Below are positions 44,922 to 55,652 of a DNA stretch of 64,000 nucleotides, one piece after another. Both the position numbers and the translations under genes were made by a program. The notes under the pieces were generated by a model, which saw nothing but the letters and a program-made list of their open reading frames with translations, was not told where the DNA came from and did not search any database. Source of the stretch: Comamonadaceae bacterium (GTDB lineage: Bacteria; Pseudomonadota; Gammaproteobacteria; Burkholderiales; Burkholderiaceae_C); contig CANGNS010000014.1 in NCBI GenBank assembly GCA_947455465.1, positions 1-64,000 of the forward strand, given 5' to 3'. Position 1 is the first letter of the stretch. Each line of letters begins with the position of its first letter.

Positions 44922-45018
44922 AATATTTTTAACGGCACTGCCAGACGGTCTGAAGAAGCTCTGATATCGCCCCTTTTTGCGCGCAGCCTCACACACCACC
45001 TTCACCTCCTTGAGCACC

Positions 45019-45996
45019 ATGCAGGCCCCTGATACCCCCGATTTCATGGTTTTTACCGGCAATGCCAATCCTGTGTTGGCATCCGAGGTGGCAGGCAATC
45101 TGGGCATCAGCCTGGGCGCGGCCAGTGTGGGCCGCTTCTCTGACGGCGAGGTGACCGTCGAAATCAACCAAAACGTGCGCGCCCGCGACGTCTTTGTGCT
45201 GCAAAGCACCTGCGCCCCGACCAACGAGAACCTGATGGAGCTCTTGATCATGGTCGACGCGCTCAAGCGTGCCTCGGCTGAGCGCATCAGCGCGGTCATC
45301 CCCTATTTCGGTTACGCCCGCCAGGACCGCCGCCCGCGCTCCACCCGCGTGCCCATCACGGCCAAAGTGGTGGCCAATATGCTGCAAGCGGCCGGTGTCT
45401 CCAGCGTGCTGACCATGGACTTGCATGCCGACCAGATTCAGGGATTTTTTGACATCCCCGTCGACAATATTTACGCCTCGCCCGTGCTTTTGGGCGATTT
45501 GCGTCAGAAAAACTACGAAGACCTGATCGTGGTCTCACCCGATGTGGGCGGTGTGGTGCGCGCCCGCGCGCTGGCCAAGCAGCTCAACTGCGACCTGGCC
45601 ATCATCGACAAACGCCGCCCCAAGGCCAATGTCAGCGAGGTGATGCATGTGATTGGCGAGATCGAGGGGCGCAACTGCGTCATCATGGACGACATGATTG
45701 ACACCGCCGGCACCCTGGTCAAAGCCGCCGAAGTGCTCAAGATGCGTGGGGCAAAAAAGGTTTATGCCTACTGCACGCACCCGATTTTTTCCGGCCCGGC
45801 CATCGAACGCATCACCAATGGCGACGCGCTGGACGAAGTGGTGGTGACCAACACCATCCCCTTGAGCGTGGCGGCCGCCCAATGCCAAAAAATTCGCCAA
45901 CTCACCGTGGCTCCGCTGATCGCACAAACGATCATGCGTATCGCCAAGGGAGAGTCGGTCATGAGTTTGTTTTCGGACCAGAACAATTTGTTCTGA
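45019..45996 (+). CDS. prs: ribose-phosphate pyrophosphokinase
   Basis: A 325-residue PRPP synthetase: [36 protein letters not shown], the ATP-binding [45 protein letters not shown] and the PRPP-binding loop [10 protein letters not shown]. It makes PRPP for nucleotide, histidine and tryptophan synthesis. ATG 45019 gives a normal N-terminus; the frame extends to a TTG at 44977 that lacks conserved residues. Confidence 0.97.
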   Translation: MQAPDTPDFMVFTGNANPVLASEVAGNLGISLGAASVGRFSDGEVTVEINQNVRARDVFVLQSTCAPTNENLMELLIMVDALKRASAERISAVIPYFGYARQDRRPRSTRVPITAKVVANMLQAAGVSSVLTMDLHADQIQGFFDIPVDNIYASPVLLGDLRQKNYEDLIVVSPDVGGVVRARALAKQLNCDLAIIDKRRPKANVSEVMHVIGEIEGRNCVIMDDMIDTAGTLVKAAEVLKMRGAKKVYAYCTHPIFSGPAIERITNGDALDEVVVTNTIPLSVAAAQCQKIRQLTVAPLIAQTIMRIAKGESVMSLFSDQNNLF

Positions 45997-46093
45997 CGCA
46001 AACAAAAAGCCGGTGCGCTGCGGCCTCAAGCCAAGTGCACCTTATTGAAACCGGAGTCACACTGGTCGCGGTGGACTCTTACAGGAGTAAGTT

Positions 46094-46726
46094 ATGAAAT
46101 TTGTCGCTTTTGAGCGCGCTAAGCAGGGCACGGGTGCGAGCCGCCGTCTCCGCATCACCGGACGCACGCCCGGTATTGTGTATGGCGGTACGGCCGAGCC
46201 TACAGCCATCGAACTGGACCACAACGCACTGTGGCACGCCATCAAAAAAGAAGCTTTCCATGCCTCGATTTTGGACATGGAACTCAATGGCAGCGAGAGC
46301 AAAGTGCTCTTGCGCAACGTGCAAATGCACCCCTTTAAGCAATTGATTTTGCACGTGGACTTCCAACGTGTGGAAGCCACCACCAAGCTGCACATGAAAG
46401 TGCCACTGCACTTCAGCGGCGAAGAAAGCTCTCCTGCTGTCAAGCTGGACGCCTGCTTGATCAACCACATCGTCAATGAACTGGAAGTCGCTTGCCTGCC
46501 TGCGGACCTGCCCGAGTTCATCAATGTGGACCTGAGCAACCTGAAAAAAGGCACTTCCCTGCACGTCAACGACATGGCATTGCCCAAGGGCGTGACGGCT
46601 GTGACCCGTGGCAAGGAAAACCCAGTCATCGTCTCGGTGGTAGCGCCTGTGGCCGAAGTGGTCGAAGCGCCCGCTGCCGATGCTGCGCCCGCCAAAGGCA
46701 AGGCCGCAGCCAAGACCAAAAAATAA
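46094..46726 (+). CDS. rplY: 50S ribosomal protein L25/general stress protein Ctc
   Basis: A 210-residue long-form bL25 (CTC type): [20 protein letters not shown] then [10 protein letters not shown] in the 5S rRNA-binding N-terminal domain, and a beta-rich C-terminal TL5-like domain. The tail is Ala/Lys-rich. It starts after ACAGGAGTAAG, lies 97 bp behind prs and ends before a clear intrinsic terminator (46753-46775). Confidence 0.96.
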   Translation: MKFVAFERAKQGTGASRRLRITGRTPGIVYGGTAEPTAIELDHNALWHAIKKEAFHASILDMELNGSESKVLLRNVQMHPFKQLILHVDFQRVEATTKLHMKVPLHFSGEESSPAVKLDACLINHIVNELEVACLPADLPEFINVDLSNLKKGTSLHVNDMALPKGVTAVTRGKENPVIVSVVAPVAEVVEAPAADAAPAKGKAAAKTKK

Positions 46727-46752
46727 GGCCCTGTTGGCGCCTTGGCAAAACG

Positions 46753-46775
46753 GGCCCGCGCAAGCGGGCCTTTTT
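46753..46775 (+). terminator. intrinsic terminator after rplY
   Basis: GGCCCGC (46753-46759) and GCGGGCC (46764-46770) form a perfect 7-bp GC stem with a GCAA loop, followed directly by TTTTT (46771-46775), 27 bp after the rplY stop. This is the textbook rho-independent form and ends the ispE/prs/rplY transcript before pth. Confidence 0.9.
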
Positions 46776-46846
46776 GCTGGCGCAGCGGCATTGGTCTACC
46801 ATGGCGCAGCGTCTGCGATGCCGGCGCGCTTTAGCAAAGTTAGAGC

Positions 46847-47491
46847 ATGATCAAACTATGGGTCGGCCTGGGAAACCCGGGCCCTGAATACGAGGGTACC
46901 CGCCATAACGCGGGTTTTTGGTTTATCGACGGCCTGGCCCGGCTGTGGAAAACGCCCTTGCAGATGGACCGCAATTACTACGGCCTGGTTGCGCGCACCA
47001 GCGTGCAGGGCGAAAACGTCTGGCTGCTGGAGCCGCAGACCTTTATGAATCTGTCGGGCAAGTCGGTGGGCGCTTTGGCCCGCTTTTTCAAGATCCGTCC
47101 GGACCAAATCCTGGTCGCCCATGACGAGTTGGACTTGCCGCCCGGCCAAGCCAAGCTCAAATTTGGCGGCAGCCACGCCGGCCACAACGGCTTGCGCGAC
47201 ATCCACGCCCAGCTGGGCACGGGCGACTACTGGCGCCTGCGCCTGGGCATAGGCCACCCTGGCGACAAAGCCGAAGTGGTGCATTGGGTCTTGAAAAAGC
47301 CGGTTCTGGACCACCGCATCGCGCTGGACCAATGCATAGACCGGGCGCTGGGCGCCGTTCCCGCCCTGATGGCAGGCGATACGCATAAAGCCATGCTGCA
47401 AATTCACACAAGTACGCCGCCCCGGCCTAAACTCGCCAAACCCAAGGAGTCAGAGGCCAGGCCCACGCAGCCCCCCGACTTAGGCGTCTGA
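46847..47491 (+). CDS. pth: peptidyl-tRNA hydrolase
   Basis: A 214-residue Pth: [20 protein letters not shown] with the catalytic histidine, [45 protein letters not shown] and the C-terminal [10 protein letters not shown]. It frees tRNA from peptidyl-tRNA that has dropped off the ribosome. The last 25 residues are a Pro/Lys-rich tail beyond the usual fold. rplY-pth order is common in bacteria. Confidence 0.96.
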   Translation: MIKLWVGLGNPGPEYEGTRHNAGFWFIDGLARLWKTPLQMDRNYYGLVARTSVQGENVWLLEPQTFMNLSGKSVGALARFFKIRPDQILVAHDELDLPPGQAKLKFGGSHAGHNGLRDIHAQLGTGDYWRLRLGIGHPGDKAEVVHWVLKKPVLDHRIALDQCIDRALGAVPALMAGDTHKAMLQIHTSTPPRPKLAKPKESEARPTQPPDLGV

Positions 47492-47546
47492 GCCACGGCG
47501 GCGCAGAGCGCCGGGCCCGGTTTGTTGTTTGCATCAGGGAGGAACC

Positions 47547-48017
47547 ATGCGTTTTGTGCCACTTGGCGGGCTTGTGCTCGCGTCATTGATCTCTTGCGCT
47601 GCTGCGTCAGCGCAAACTTTGTATCGCTGCGGCAACGAGTACCGCGACACCCCGTGCCCCGGTGGCAAGGCCGTCGATACCCAGGACCCGCGCACCCCCG
47701 AGCAGCGTGCGCAAACCCTGCAAGTCAGCGCCAAAGAGGCCGAGTTGGCAGAAAAAATGGAGAGATCGCGCCTGGCGGCTGAGGCCACTGCCGCCAAACG
47801 CCTGCAAGCGCAGGCCCAGCTGGCCGCCGCGCAGGCGGCCAAAGAAGAGGCCGCTGCCAAAGCAGCCCAACAAGCGGCTGACAAAGCCCAGGCCCCGCAT
47901 GCGCACAAAGCGCAAAACGCCAAAAACCAAAAGTCGGCCTCTAGCGACATCCTTACGGTACGCCTGCCCAAACCACCCAAACCGCCCAAGAACGCGGCCA
48001 GCGCCAAAGTGCCGTAG
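47547..48017 (+). CDS. exported DUF4124-type protein with Ala-rich coiled coil
   Basis: A 156-residue protein: signal peptide ending A-S-A-Q, then a short DUF4124-like module TLYRCGNEYRDTPCPGGKAV (Cys28, Cys37), an Ala/Gln/Lys/Glu-rich helical stretch (about residues 57-115) and a basic, proline-rich end (RLPKPPKPPK). DUF4124 modules are common in periplasmic proteins of beta- and gammaproteobacteria and have no assigned activity. GGGAGGAACC precedes ATG 47547. It is convergent with the ferredoxin gene. Confidence 0.82.
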   Translation: MRFVPLGGLVLASLISCAAASAQTLYRCGNEYRDTPCPGGKAVDTQDPRTPEQRAQTLQVSAKEAELAEKMERSRLAAEATAAKRLQAQAQLAAAQAAKEEAAAKAAQQAADKAQAPHAHKAQNAKNQKSASSDILTVRLPKPPKPPKNAASAKVP

Positions 48018-48031
48018 CCCAGGGCCGTGGT

Positions 48032-48781
<750 letters not shown>

Positions 48782-48785
<4 letters not shown>

Positions 48786-49441
48786 GCAAGCGCTCCTTGG
48801 TCAGGTGGCGGGGAGGGCAAAACAGGGCCGATGGGCCGCAGCACATGGGCGTGCACGGCGCCAGCCTTGAGGTGACGGTGCAGCGCCCAGCCCAGCGCGG
48901 CCAGCGCCTCGGGTTCCCAGGCCTGGGGCGCCTCCAGATAGACCTGCCCGTTGGCGGCAATGGCCTGGCGCGCCGCTTGCAGCGCGCTCTCCCATAGCGA
49001 GGCGGCAAAAGGCGGGTCCAGAAAAATAATGTGCAAGCTCGCCGGTGCCGCCTGGCGCAGGCTGGCAATGCCGTCGCCACGCTGCACGCTGACCGCCTGC
49101 GCGTCCAGTTGCGTTACGGTGCGCTTGAGTTGCTCGACCAGGGCGGCATCTTGCTCTACCAGCAGCACCTGCGCGGCGCCGCGCGACGCGGCCTCCAAGC
49201 CCAGCGCGCCCGAGCCGGCAAAGGCGTCCAGGCAACGCAGGCCGCTTAAGTCCTGGCCCAGCCAGTTAAACAAAGTTTCGCGCACGCGGTCGGGCGTGGG
49301 GCGCAAACCGGCGGCGTCCAGCACCTTGAGTTTGCTGCGTTTCCATTGGCCGCCGATGATGCGCACCTGGTGGTTGAGCTTGCTGGCTGCGCGCGGCTTG
49401 GGTTTGGAAGGCCGTTTGGCCGCTGATGATTGGGGTCGCAT
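48782..49441 (-). CDS. rsmD: 16S rRNA (guanine966-N2)-methyltransferase RsmD
   Basis: A 219-residue methyltransferase: RIIGGQWKRSKL, LRPTPDRVRETLFNWLG, the SAM-binding CLDAFAGSGALGLEAASRGA and the catalytic IIFLDPPFA. It modifies G966 of 16S rRNA during 30S assembly. ATG 49441 (MRPQSS) is chosen; a start at 49477 is possible. The basic N-terminal tail (KRPSKPKPRA) suits RNA binding. First gene of rsmD-coaD-ferredoxin. Confidence 0.94.
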
Positions 49442-49526
49442 GGCGCTATTGTCGGTGTTCTGGGCCAACCCGGGCAAGGCCGGGCGCGGGCCGATAGACT
49501 TGCCGCATGCCCGCTAGCCTCGCTCT

Positions 49527-50360
49527 ATGACTCCCTCGCTTTCGCCGTCCCACACGGCGGTGTTGCGCCAGGTGCTGCAATCTGCGCGCCACAGCGTGCC
49601 GCCGCAGGCGCGCCGCTGGGCTCTGGACGATGTGCACCTGGGCTGGTTGCCGCCGGCCAATGATGCGGCGCTCGCGGCCGTGCTACCCAGCACGCGATGG
49701 GATGGCCATCAGCGCGTCTGGCCCGCGGGTACTTGGACGCCGGCCCAGCGCTCCGAGGCGCTGCAGATGGCAGCCGAGCAGCTGCACTGCCAAGGCCTGA
49801 TCAGCGGCTGGCGCAACGAGGCCTACAGTTTTTGGGGCGATACCGGCGGACAGCCGCACCCCGATCTGCCGGAATATTTCCGCCTCGAGCGTGCCGCGTT
49901 TCGGTTTTTGGGTTTGCGCAGCCACGCCGTGCATATCAACGGCTTTACGCTAGACGGCCGCATGTGGTGCGGTCGCCGGGCGCTGAGCAAAGCCACCGAC
50001 CCGGGCCGCTTGGACAACCTGGCCGCAGGCGGTCTGGCGGCTGGCGAAACCGTGCTGGGTTGCGCAGCGCGCGAACTGTATGAGGAAGCGGGACTGCCCG
50101 ACAGCGTGGCTGCGCAGGTGCGGCCCTTAGGCCACATCACCGCCGCACGCATGGAGCGCGAGGGCTGGCACGAGGAAACCCTGTTGGTCTTTCATTTGCT
50201 GCTGCCTGACGGTGTGCAGCCGCGCAATACCGACGGCGAAGTGAGCGGCTTTGAATGCCTGAGCGTCGACGAGGTCATCGAGCGCATCGTGGCGCGCGAT
50301 TTTTCGGACGACGCGGCCTGTGTGGTGGCCTGGGGCTTGTTGCAGCGCCACGCCGATTAA
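49527..50360 (+). CDS. NUDIX hydrolase with DUF4743 N-terminal domain
   Basis: A 277-residue protein. Residues about 10-130 match the DUF4743 region found before the NUDIX domain of thiamine-related plant and yeast proteins, and residues 168-190 carry the NUDIX box GGLAAGETVLGCAARELYEE followed by A-G-L with all key acidic residues. Relatives hydrolyse damaged thiamine diphosphate (oxo- and oxythiamine forms), so a clean-up role is plausible but unproven. It is divergent from rsmD and convergent with the amidotransferase gene (2-bp gap). Confidence 0.88.
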   Translation: MTPSLSPSHTAVLRQVLQSARHSVPPQARRWALDDVHLGWLPPANDAALAAVLPSTRWDGHQRVWPAGTWTPAQRSEALQMAAEQLHCQGLISGWRNEAYSFWGDTGGQPHPDLPEYFRLERAAFRFLGLRSHAVHINGFTLDGRMWCGRRALSKATDPGRLDNLAAGGLAAGETVLGCAARELYEEAGLPDSVAAQVRPLGHITAARMEREGWHEETLLVFHLLLPDGVQPRNTDGEVSGFECLSVDEVIERIVARDFSDDAACVVAWGLLQRHAD

Positions 50361-50362
50361 TA

Positions 50363-51130
50363 CTAGCGCGCGCTGGCCGCCTGTAAAAAATCGTGCAGCA
50401 AAGCGCTGTCATCGAGCACGCCGTACTCGGATTTATGAAATTCCGGATGCCATTGCACCGCAGCGATCCATGCATCGCCCCGGTGACGAATGGCCTCGAT
50501 GGTGCCGTCTTCCGGGCAAATGGCCTCGGCCACAAAATCGGGTGCCAGGTCTTTGATGCCCTGGTGGTGAATGCTGTTGATTTTTTCGCTGGCAGCGGCG
50601 CCTAGCAAGCTGTCCAGCCGCGTACCTGCCACCACCTGCACGGGGTGAAAGTGGCGGTCATAGGCCTCGCCATCGCGGTGCAGGCGGGCCTGCGGGTGCT
50701 GGGTGCTGATGTCTTGGTAGAGCGTGCCGCCGTAGGTCACGTTGACCACTTGCAGCCCCCGGCAAATCCCAAATACCGGTTTGCCCGCCGCGACAAAGGC
50801 GCGAATCAATTCCATCTCGTAGAGGTCGCGTGCCCGGTCGCCTGTCCAGTCCGGGTGCAAGGGTTCCTCGCCGTAGCTGGTGGGTGACATGTCCACCCCA
50901 CCGTGCAGCACCAGGCCGTCCAACCACTGGGCGTAGTGTTGGGCCGTGACGTCGCCGCGTGCGGTATCACCTACCAGTGCGGGCACCAAGACCGGCATGG
51001 CGCCCCCTGCCATGAGCCAGTGCGGCACGGATTGCTCCAGGTATTGCAGGGTTTTTTGCGCAAATGCGGGGCGCTGGGGGTCGGGATACAAAAAGCAGGC
51101 GCTAACGCCAATTTTGGGACGGTGGTGCAT
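50363..51130 (-). CDS. gamma-glutamyl-gamma-aminobutyrate hydrolase family (class I amidotransferase, PuuD-like)
   Basis: A 255-residue peptidase-C26 protein: LVLHGGVDMSPTSYGEEP, nucleophile elbow FGICRGLQVVNVTYGGTLYQ (Cys123), NSIHHQGIK, and VQWHPEF with the catalytic His and Glu. PuuD splits gamma-glutamyl-GABA in putrescine breakdown; no other put genes are nearby, so the substrate is unsure. It follows rlmI by 9 bp on the same strand. Confidence 0.9.
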   Translation of the reverse strand: MHHRPKIGVSACFLYPDPQRPAFAQKTLQYLEQSVPHWLMAGGAMPVLVPALVGDTARGDVTAQHYAQWLDGLVLHGGVDMSPTSYGEEPLHPDWTGDRARDLYEMELIRAFVAAGKPVFGICRGLQVVNVTYGGTLYQDISTQHPQARLHRDGEAYDRHFHPVQVVAGTRLDSLLGAAASEKINSIHHQGIKDLAPDFVAEAICPEDGTIEAIRHRGDAWIAAVQWHPEFHKSEYGVLDDSALLHDFLQAASAR

Positions 51131-51139
51131 GCCCCAATT

Positions 51140-52327
51140 TTATCGGGTGGTGCGCACCACCACCAAACCTTTGAGGTACTCGCCTTCTGGGAAGCTCAGC
51201 GTCATCGGGTGGTCGGGCGAAGCGCCCAGGCGCTCGCTGATAAACCCGTCTACGCCCGCATCCGCGCCCGCCGAGGCGACGATTTTGTGGAACAAGTCCG
51301 CGCTGATGCCGCCCGAGCAGGAAAAAGTAAACAACACGCCGCCGGGCTCCAGAATCTGCAAGGCCAGGCGGTTGATGTCTTTGTAAGCGCGCGCGGCCCG
51401 CTCGGCATGCGCCACCGTGGGCGCTAGCTTGGGCGGATCGAGCACGATGGCGTCAAAGCCGCGCCCCTCTTTGGCCAGGCGGCGCAAGCTGGCGTTGACA
51501 TCGGCGTCGATGAAATCCGTGCGCTCACTGACAAAGCCGTTGCGCGCCACATTGCTGGCCGCCAGCGCCAACGCTGGCGCTGAGGAATCGATCGAAGTGA
51601 CATGTGCCGCGCCGCCGGCCAGTGCGGCCACGCTAAAGCCGCCGGTGTAGCAATAGCAATTGAGCACCCGCTGCGACTGCAGGCGCTGCACATACTGGGA
51701 AAAGCGCTGGCGGCTGTCGCGCTGGTCCAGGTAATAGCCCGTCTTGTGCCCTTGCGCAATGTCCAGGCCCAGTTGCCAGCCGTGTTCGCGCAGCACCAGG
51801 GCCACCTCGCCCTGGCCGCGCAGCCAGCCCACGCGGGTGTCCAGGCCTTCTAGGCCCCGGCTGCTGGCGTCCGAGCGCTCATAGAGCTTGGTGAGGCCGG
51901 TATGGGCCAGCAGCGCATCGGCAATGCTGTCCTTCCAGCGCTCGCAGCCGGCCGCGCCAAACTGGGCCACCAAGGTGTCGCCATACCGGTCCACGATCAG
52001 CCCGGGCAAGCCGTCCGATTCGCCATGCACCAGGCGCAGTGCGTCGCTGTTGATGCCCAGGCGCGTGCGCGCTGCAATTGCCGTGGCGATTCGGGCATCA
52101 AAAAAACCGGCGTCAATGCGCTGGGCCTCGTCAAAACTCCAGATGCGCGCCCGGATGCGCGACTGCGGGCTAAAAGCCGCCCAACCCAAAAACTGTCCCT
52201 CATGGCCTTCGACCCGTACCGTCTCGCCGCTGTCGCCACCGCCTTTGGCGATGGCCGATTCAAATATCCAGGGGTGTTTGCGCAGCAAAGAACGCTCTTT
52301 GCCTGGGCGGAGTCTGAGGGTTTTCAT
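51140..52327 (-). CDS. rlmI: 23S rRNA (cytosine1962-C5)-methyltransferase RlmI
   Basis: A 395-residue protein: N-terminal PUA domain (LRPGKERSLLRKHPWIFESA), the GLIVDRYGD stretch, DIAQGHKTGYYLDQRDSR, the SAM-binding VLNCYCYTGGFSVAALAGGA and DAIVLDPPKLAP, then FTFSCSGGIS with the catalytic cysteine. This is the RlmI/RlmO family that methylates 23S rRNA. First gene of a unit with the amidotransferase. Confidence 0.93.
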   Translation of the reverse strand: MKTLRLRPGKERSLLRKHPWIFESAIAKGGGDSGETVRVEGHEGQFLGWAAFSPQSRIRARIWSFDEAQRIDAGFFDARIATAIAARTRLGINSDALRLVHGESDGLPGLIVDRYGDTLVAQFGAAGCERWKDSIADALLAHTGLTKLYERSDASSRGLEGLDTRVGWLRGQGEVALVLREHGWQLGLDIAQGHKTGYYLDQRDSRQRFSQYVQRLQSQRVLNCYCYTGGFSVAALAGGAAHVTSIDSSAPALALAASNVARNGFVSERTDFIDADVNASLRRLAKEGRGFDAIVLDPPKLAPTVAHAERAARAYKDINRLALQILEPGGVLFTFSCSGGISADLFHKIVASAGADAGVDGFISERLGASPDHPMTLSFPEGEYLKGLVVVRTTR

Positions 52328-52446
52328 GAGGGCATTGTCGCTGGCTTGGCAGAGCGCATGCTGCTTGGCCGCTTACTCCTGCCGTGGCACCCTTGCATAA
52401 TAGTTAAATTCATTAAAATTATAAAAATAGAAAATATTTTTTAAAT

Positions 52447-53115
52447 ATGCCAATCAATAAGTACCAGCAACAAGCGCAATGGAAGGCCTTCGAACGTTTT
52501 CGTTGGCTGGCTGCGGCGCTGGTGCTTTTTCTGCACTTGGCTTTTCTACTCGCTTTAAAAGGCATGCCCTTACCCAGGTTGCAAGCGGATGCGCCCCGTT
52601 TGGCGCCGACGGTGCTGGTGCTGCTACCTTTCTTGCAAGCCCCGATGACGCCGCCAATGCGGCCTGAACGCAGGCTTGCCATTGAGCCCACCCCAAAAGA
52701 GCGCTTATCTCCCCTGCCTATCGTTTCACCGCCCGCTGCTGCCCCAGGTCCTGCGGTGATAAATCCTGAGGCGCAAACTGCCGCCGCGCCTGGGCTTGCC
52801 GCCACCGAGGCTTCCACGCCCTTGAATCTCAGCTTGTCGCGCGAGGCGCTGCGCGCCCTGGGCCCCGCGTCGAAGCCCTTGGTGCCGCCATCCCTTTTGC
52901 CGCTGACCACGGAGCAGCGCATTGCCAAGACTTTGGCGCTCAACGCCAGCGGGCCCTGGGTGGAGGAGCGCCTGGATATCAATCATGTGCGCTACCGCAA
53001 TGGTGACCTTTGCATCACCTATACCCGTCCGGAGACCTCCGCTCTTTTCCCCTTTGACGCGTATGCGCAGCGCGTACCCTGGACCTCACCGGGCGTGCAG
53101 GCGTGCCCGAACTGA
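52447..53115 (+). CDS. orphan single-span membrane protein, proline-rich
   Basis: A 222-residue protein of no family I recognise. A membrane helix at about residues 20-38 (LAAALVLFLHLAFLLALKG) is followed by a long Pro/Ala-rich periplasmic segment (about 40-130) and a compact C-terminal part with GPWVEERLDINHVRYRNGDL, a cysteine in DLCITYTRPETS and another at the end. The layout recalls TonB-like or GspC-like proteins, but no TonB motif is present. Upstream lies a 48-bp tract of nearly pure A/T (52399-52446). Confidence 0.7.
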   Translation: MPINKYQQQAQWKAFERFRWLAAALVLFLHLAFLLALKGMPLPRLQADAPRLAPTVLVLLPFLQAPMTPPMRPERRLAIEPTPKERLSPLPIVSPPAAAPGPAVINPEAQTAAAPGLAATEASTPLNLSLSREALRALGPASKPLVPPSLLPLTTEQRIAKTLALNASGPWVEERLDINHVRYRNGDLCITYTRPETSALFPFDAYAQRVPWTSPGVQACPN

Positions 53116-53202
53116 CTGGCTTAGCGGCTTCGAAAGTCAAATTCCGACCCTGGTAGCGATGCTTTACGTATCATCGGCGTTTGCTTGATAACCCCGAGCC
53201 CC

Positions 53203-55002
53203 ATGATCCGCATTACCGAAATCAAACTCCCGCTCACGGCTTTGCCCGTTAGCGCCCGGCGCGCCGCTGACGCGCCCAGCGAAACGGACGACGACCGCCT
53301 GCCCCCGGCCCATCCCTTGGACGCGCTGCGTTCGGCGGCGGCGGGGATTTTGGGTGTCCCGGTTCAAGACATCGCGCAACTGCAGGTTTTTAAACGCAGC
53401 TTTGACGCCCGCAAAGCCGACGTGATGGCGGTCTACATCGTCGATGTGCAGCTCACTGGTAACGCGCAGGACGCCGTACTGGCGCGCCACGCTACCCATC
53501 CGCATGTCAGCGCTACGCCCGACATGGCCTACCGCGTGGTCGCGCAGGCGCCGGCCCACCTGGCGATGCGCCCGGTGGTGGTCGGCTTTGGGCCATGCGG
53601 CATGTTTGCCGCCTTGTTGCTGGCGCAAATGGGTTTTCGGCCGATTGTTTTGGAGCGCGGCCCCAGGGTGCGCCAGCGCACCAAAGACACCTGGGATTTG
53701 TGGCGTAAAAATACCTTGCACACCCAAAGCAATGTGCAGTTTGGCGAGGGCGGTGCCGGCACGTTTTCCGATGGCAAGCTCTGGAGCCAGATCCGCGACC
53801 CGCAGTTTCTGGGCCGCAAAGTCATGACCGAGTTGGTGCAGGCTGGCGCACCGCCCGAAATTTTGTACGAGGCCCATCCGCACATTGGCACCTTCAAGCT
53901 GGTCAAGGTGGTGGAGAGTTTGCGCGAGCGCATCATCGCGCTGGGTGGCGAGTTGCGCTTTGGGCACCAGGTGGTGGACGTCGAACTTCAAAGCCAAGAT
54001 GGCGTGCAGGCAGTGCATGGCCTGATGGTCCATGACGCCCTGACCAACGCACCGTACGCGCTGCCCGCCAGCCATGTGGTGATGGCGCTGGGCCACAGCG
54101 CCCGCGATACCTTTGCCATGCTCTACGAGCGCGGCGTGGCCATGCAGGCCAAGGCGTTTTCGATCGGCTTTCGGATCGAGCATCCGCAAGGCGTGATTGA
54201 CCGGGCACGCTGGGGCCGGCACGCAGGCCACCCGGCCCTGGGCGCGGCCGATTACAAACTGGTGCACCACGCCAGCAACGGGCGCAGTGTTTACAGTTTT
54301 TGCATGTGCCCTGGCGGCACCGTAGTGGCCGCTACCAGCGAGCCTGGGCGCGTAGTCACCAATGGCATGAGCCAGTACTCGCGCAATGAGCGCAATGCCA
54401 ACGCCGGCATCGTGGTCGGCATCGAGCCCACTGATTTCCCGCAGGACGAGGCCAGCTTCATCGCCGCCTTTGGCGCGCAAGACGGCGCACGCTACGCTGC
54501 GCAGGCACAGGCCCTGCAAGCGCAAGGCGGGGCCGCGGCGGTGCATCCGCTGGCCGGCATGGTCTTGCAGCGGCAACTGGAGTCGCACGCCTATGTGCTG
54601 GGCGGCTCCGACTATGCCGCGCCGGGCCAAAAGCTGGGCGATTTTTTGGCAGCGCAGCCTTCTTCTGGCTGGGGCGAGGTCAGGCCTTCGTACCAACCGG
54701 GCGTGACGCCAGGCGACTTGGCCAGCGCGCTGCCCGCCTATGCGATCGCCGCCATCCGCGAGGCGCTGCCGGTGTTTGGCCGCAAGATCAAAGGGTTTGA
54801 TATGCCCGATGCCGTGCTCACCGGCGTGGAAACCCGCACGTCCAGCCCGCTCAAAATGCCGCGTGGCGAGGATTTGCAAAGCAGCAATGTGCGCGGCTTG
54901 TACCCGGCGGGCGAGGGCGCCAGCTATGCGGGGGGCATTTTGTCGGCCGGTGTGGACGGTATCCGTGTCGCCCAGGCGCTGGCCTTGGACATCGTGGGCT
55001 GA
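53203..55002 (+). CDS. FAD-dependent oxidoreductase of the COG2509 group
   Basis: A 599-residue protein. The N-terminal 110 residues form a small extra domain (VPVQDIAQLQVFKRSFDARK) typical of this uncharacterised dehydrogenase group; a dinucleotide-binding motif PVVVGFGPCGMFAALLLAQM follows, then NVQFGEGGAGTFSDGKLWSQ, FCMCPGGTVVAATSE and the C-terminal FAD motif GLYPAGEGASYAGGILSAG. Substrate unknown. ATG 53203 gives the typical start. It is convergent with the LysE-type gene. Confidence 0.9.
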   Translation: MIRITEIKLPLTALPVSARRAADAPSETDDDRLPPAHPLDALRSAAAGILGVPVQDIAQLQVFKRSFDARKADVMAVYIVDVQLTGNAQDAVLARHATHPHVSATPDMAYRVVAQAPAHLAMRPVVVGFGPCGMFAALLLAQMGFRPIVLERGPRVRQRTKDTWDLWRKNTLHTQSNVQFGEGGAGTFSDGKLWSQIRDPQFLGRKVMTELVQAGAPPEILYEAHPHIGTFKLVKVVESLRERIIALGGELRFGHQVVDVELQSQDGVQAVHGLMVHDALTNAPYALPASHVVMALGHSARDTFAMLYERGVAMQAKAFSIGFRIEHPQGVIDRARWGRHAGHPALGAADYKLVHHASNGRSVYSFCMCPGGTVVAATSEPGRVVTNGMSQYSRNERNANAGIVVGIEPTDFPQDEASFIAAFGAQDGARYAAQAQALQAQGGAAAVHPLAGMVLQRQLESHAYVLGGSDYAAPGQKLGDFLAAQPSSGWGEVRPSYQPGVTPGDLASALPAYAIAAIREALPVFGRKIKGFDMPDAVLTGVETRTSSPLKMPRGEDLQSSNVRGLYPAGEGASYAGGILSAGVDGIRVAQALALDIVG

Positions 55003-55009
55003 TCGAGTT

Positions 55010-55642
55010 TTAGGTCGCGGCGCGCTTGAACAGTGCCAGCAAAGTACCGGCCACCACAAACAAGCTGCCAAAGGTGCGGTTGAGCGCCCGAATATGGCGC
55101 GGCTCTTTGAGCGCGCCCAGCACGCGCGCGGCCAGCAGCGTGTAGCCGGCCATGACTACCAGGTCGGTCAATGACAGGCTGGCCCCGATCACCAGGTACT
55201 GCAAGGGCAAAGGCTTTTCGAGCACCAAAAACTGCGGCACCACGGCCAGCATAAACACCGTACCTTTGGGGTTGACGGCATTGATCATCCAGCCGCGCAA
55301 GACCATGTCGCGGCGGCTGACTTGGGTCTCGTCCAAGCTGGCGGTGGCCAGTGCTTGTGCCGGTGCGCGCCACTGCGCAATGCCCAGCCACACCAGATAA
55401 GCCACGCCCGCCCATTTAATGACCAAAAATGCGCTTGCTGAGGCCGCCACCAAAGCGCCCAGGCCGACGGCCACTACCAGCAACTGCGTCCAAATGCCCA
55501 AAATCAGGCCAAACACGGTGAAATAGCCGCGCGCAAAGCCGTAATTCAGCCCCGCGCTCATGGCGGCCACGGCGCCCGCGCCGGGGGAAATGCTGATCGC
55601 CCAGCAGGCGGCGAAAAAGGCCAGCCAATGTGAAAACTCCAT
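55010..55642 (-). CDS. LysE/RhtB-family amino-acid exporter
   Basis: A 210-residue membrane protein with about six segments and the family start FFAACWAISISPGAGAVAAM, then GFARGYFTVFGLILGIWTQL and GWMINAVNPKGTVFMLAVVP. Such proteins export amino acids or homoserine lactones; the substrate is open. ATG 55642 is chosen by the family start. It is 10 bp behind htpX on the same strand. Confidence 0.9.
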   Translation of the reverse strand: MEFSHWLAFFAACWAISISPGAGAVAAMSAGLNYGFARGYFTVFGLILGIWTQLLVVAVGLGALVAASASAFLVIKWAGVAYLVWLGIAQWRAPAQALATASLDETQVSRRDMVLRGWMINAVNPKGTVFMLAVVPQFLVLEKPLPLQYLVIGASLSLTDLVVMAGYTLLAARVLGALKEPRHIRALNRTFGSLFVVAGTLLALFKRAAT

Positions 55643-55652
55643 AGGGCTTTGA

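Noticed and set aside
53164-55071. A 635-codon frame antisense to the FAD oxidoreductase
   Set aside because: It covers the whole sense gene with low-complexity residues and no recognisable domain.
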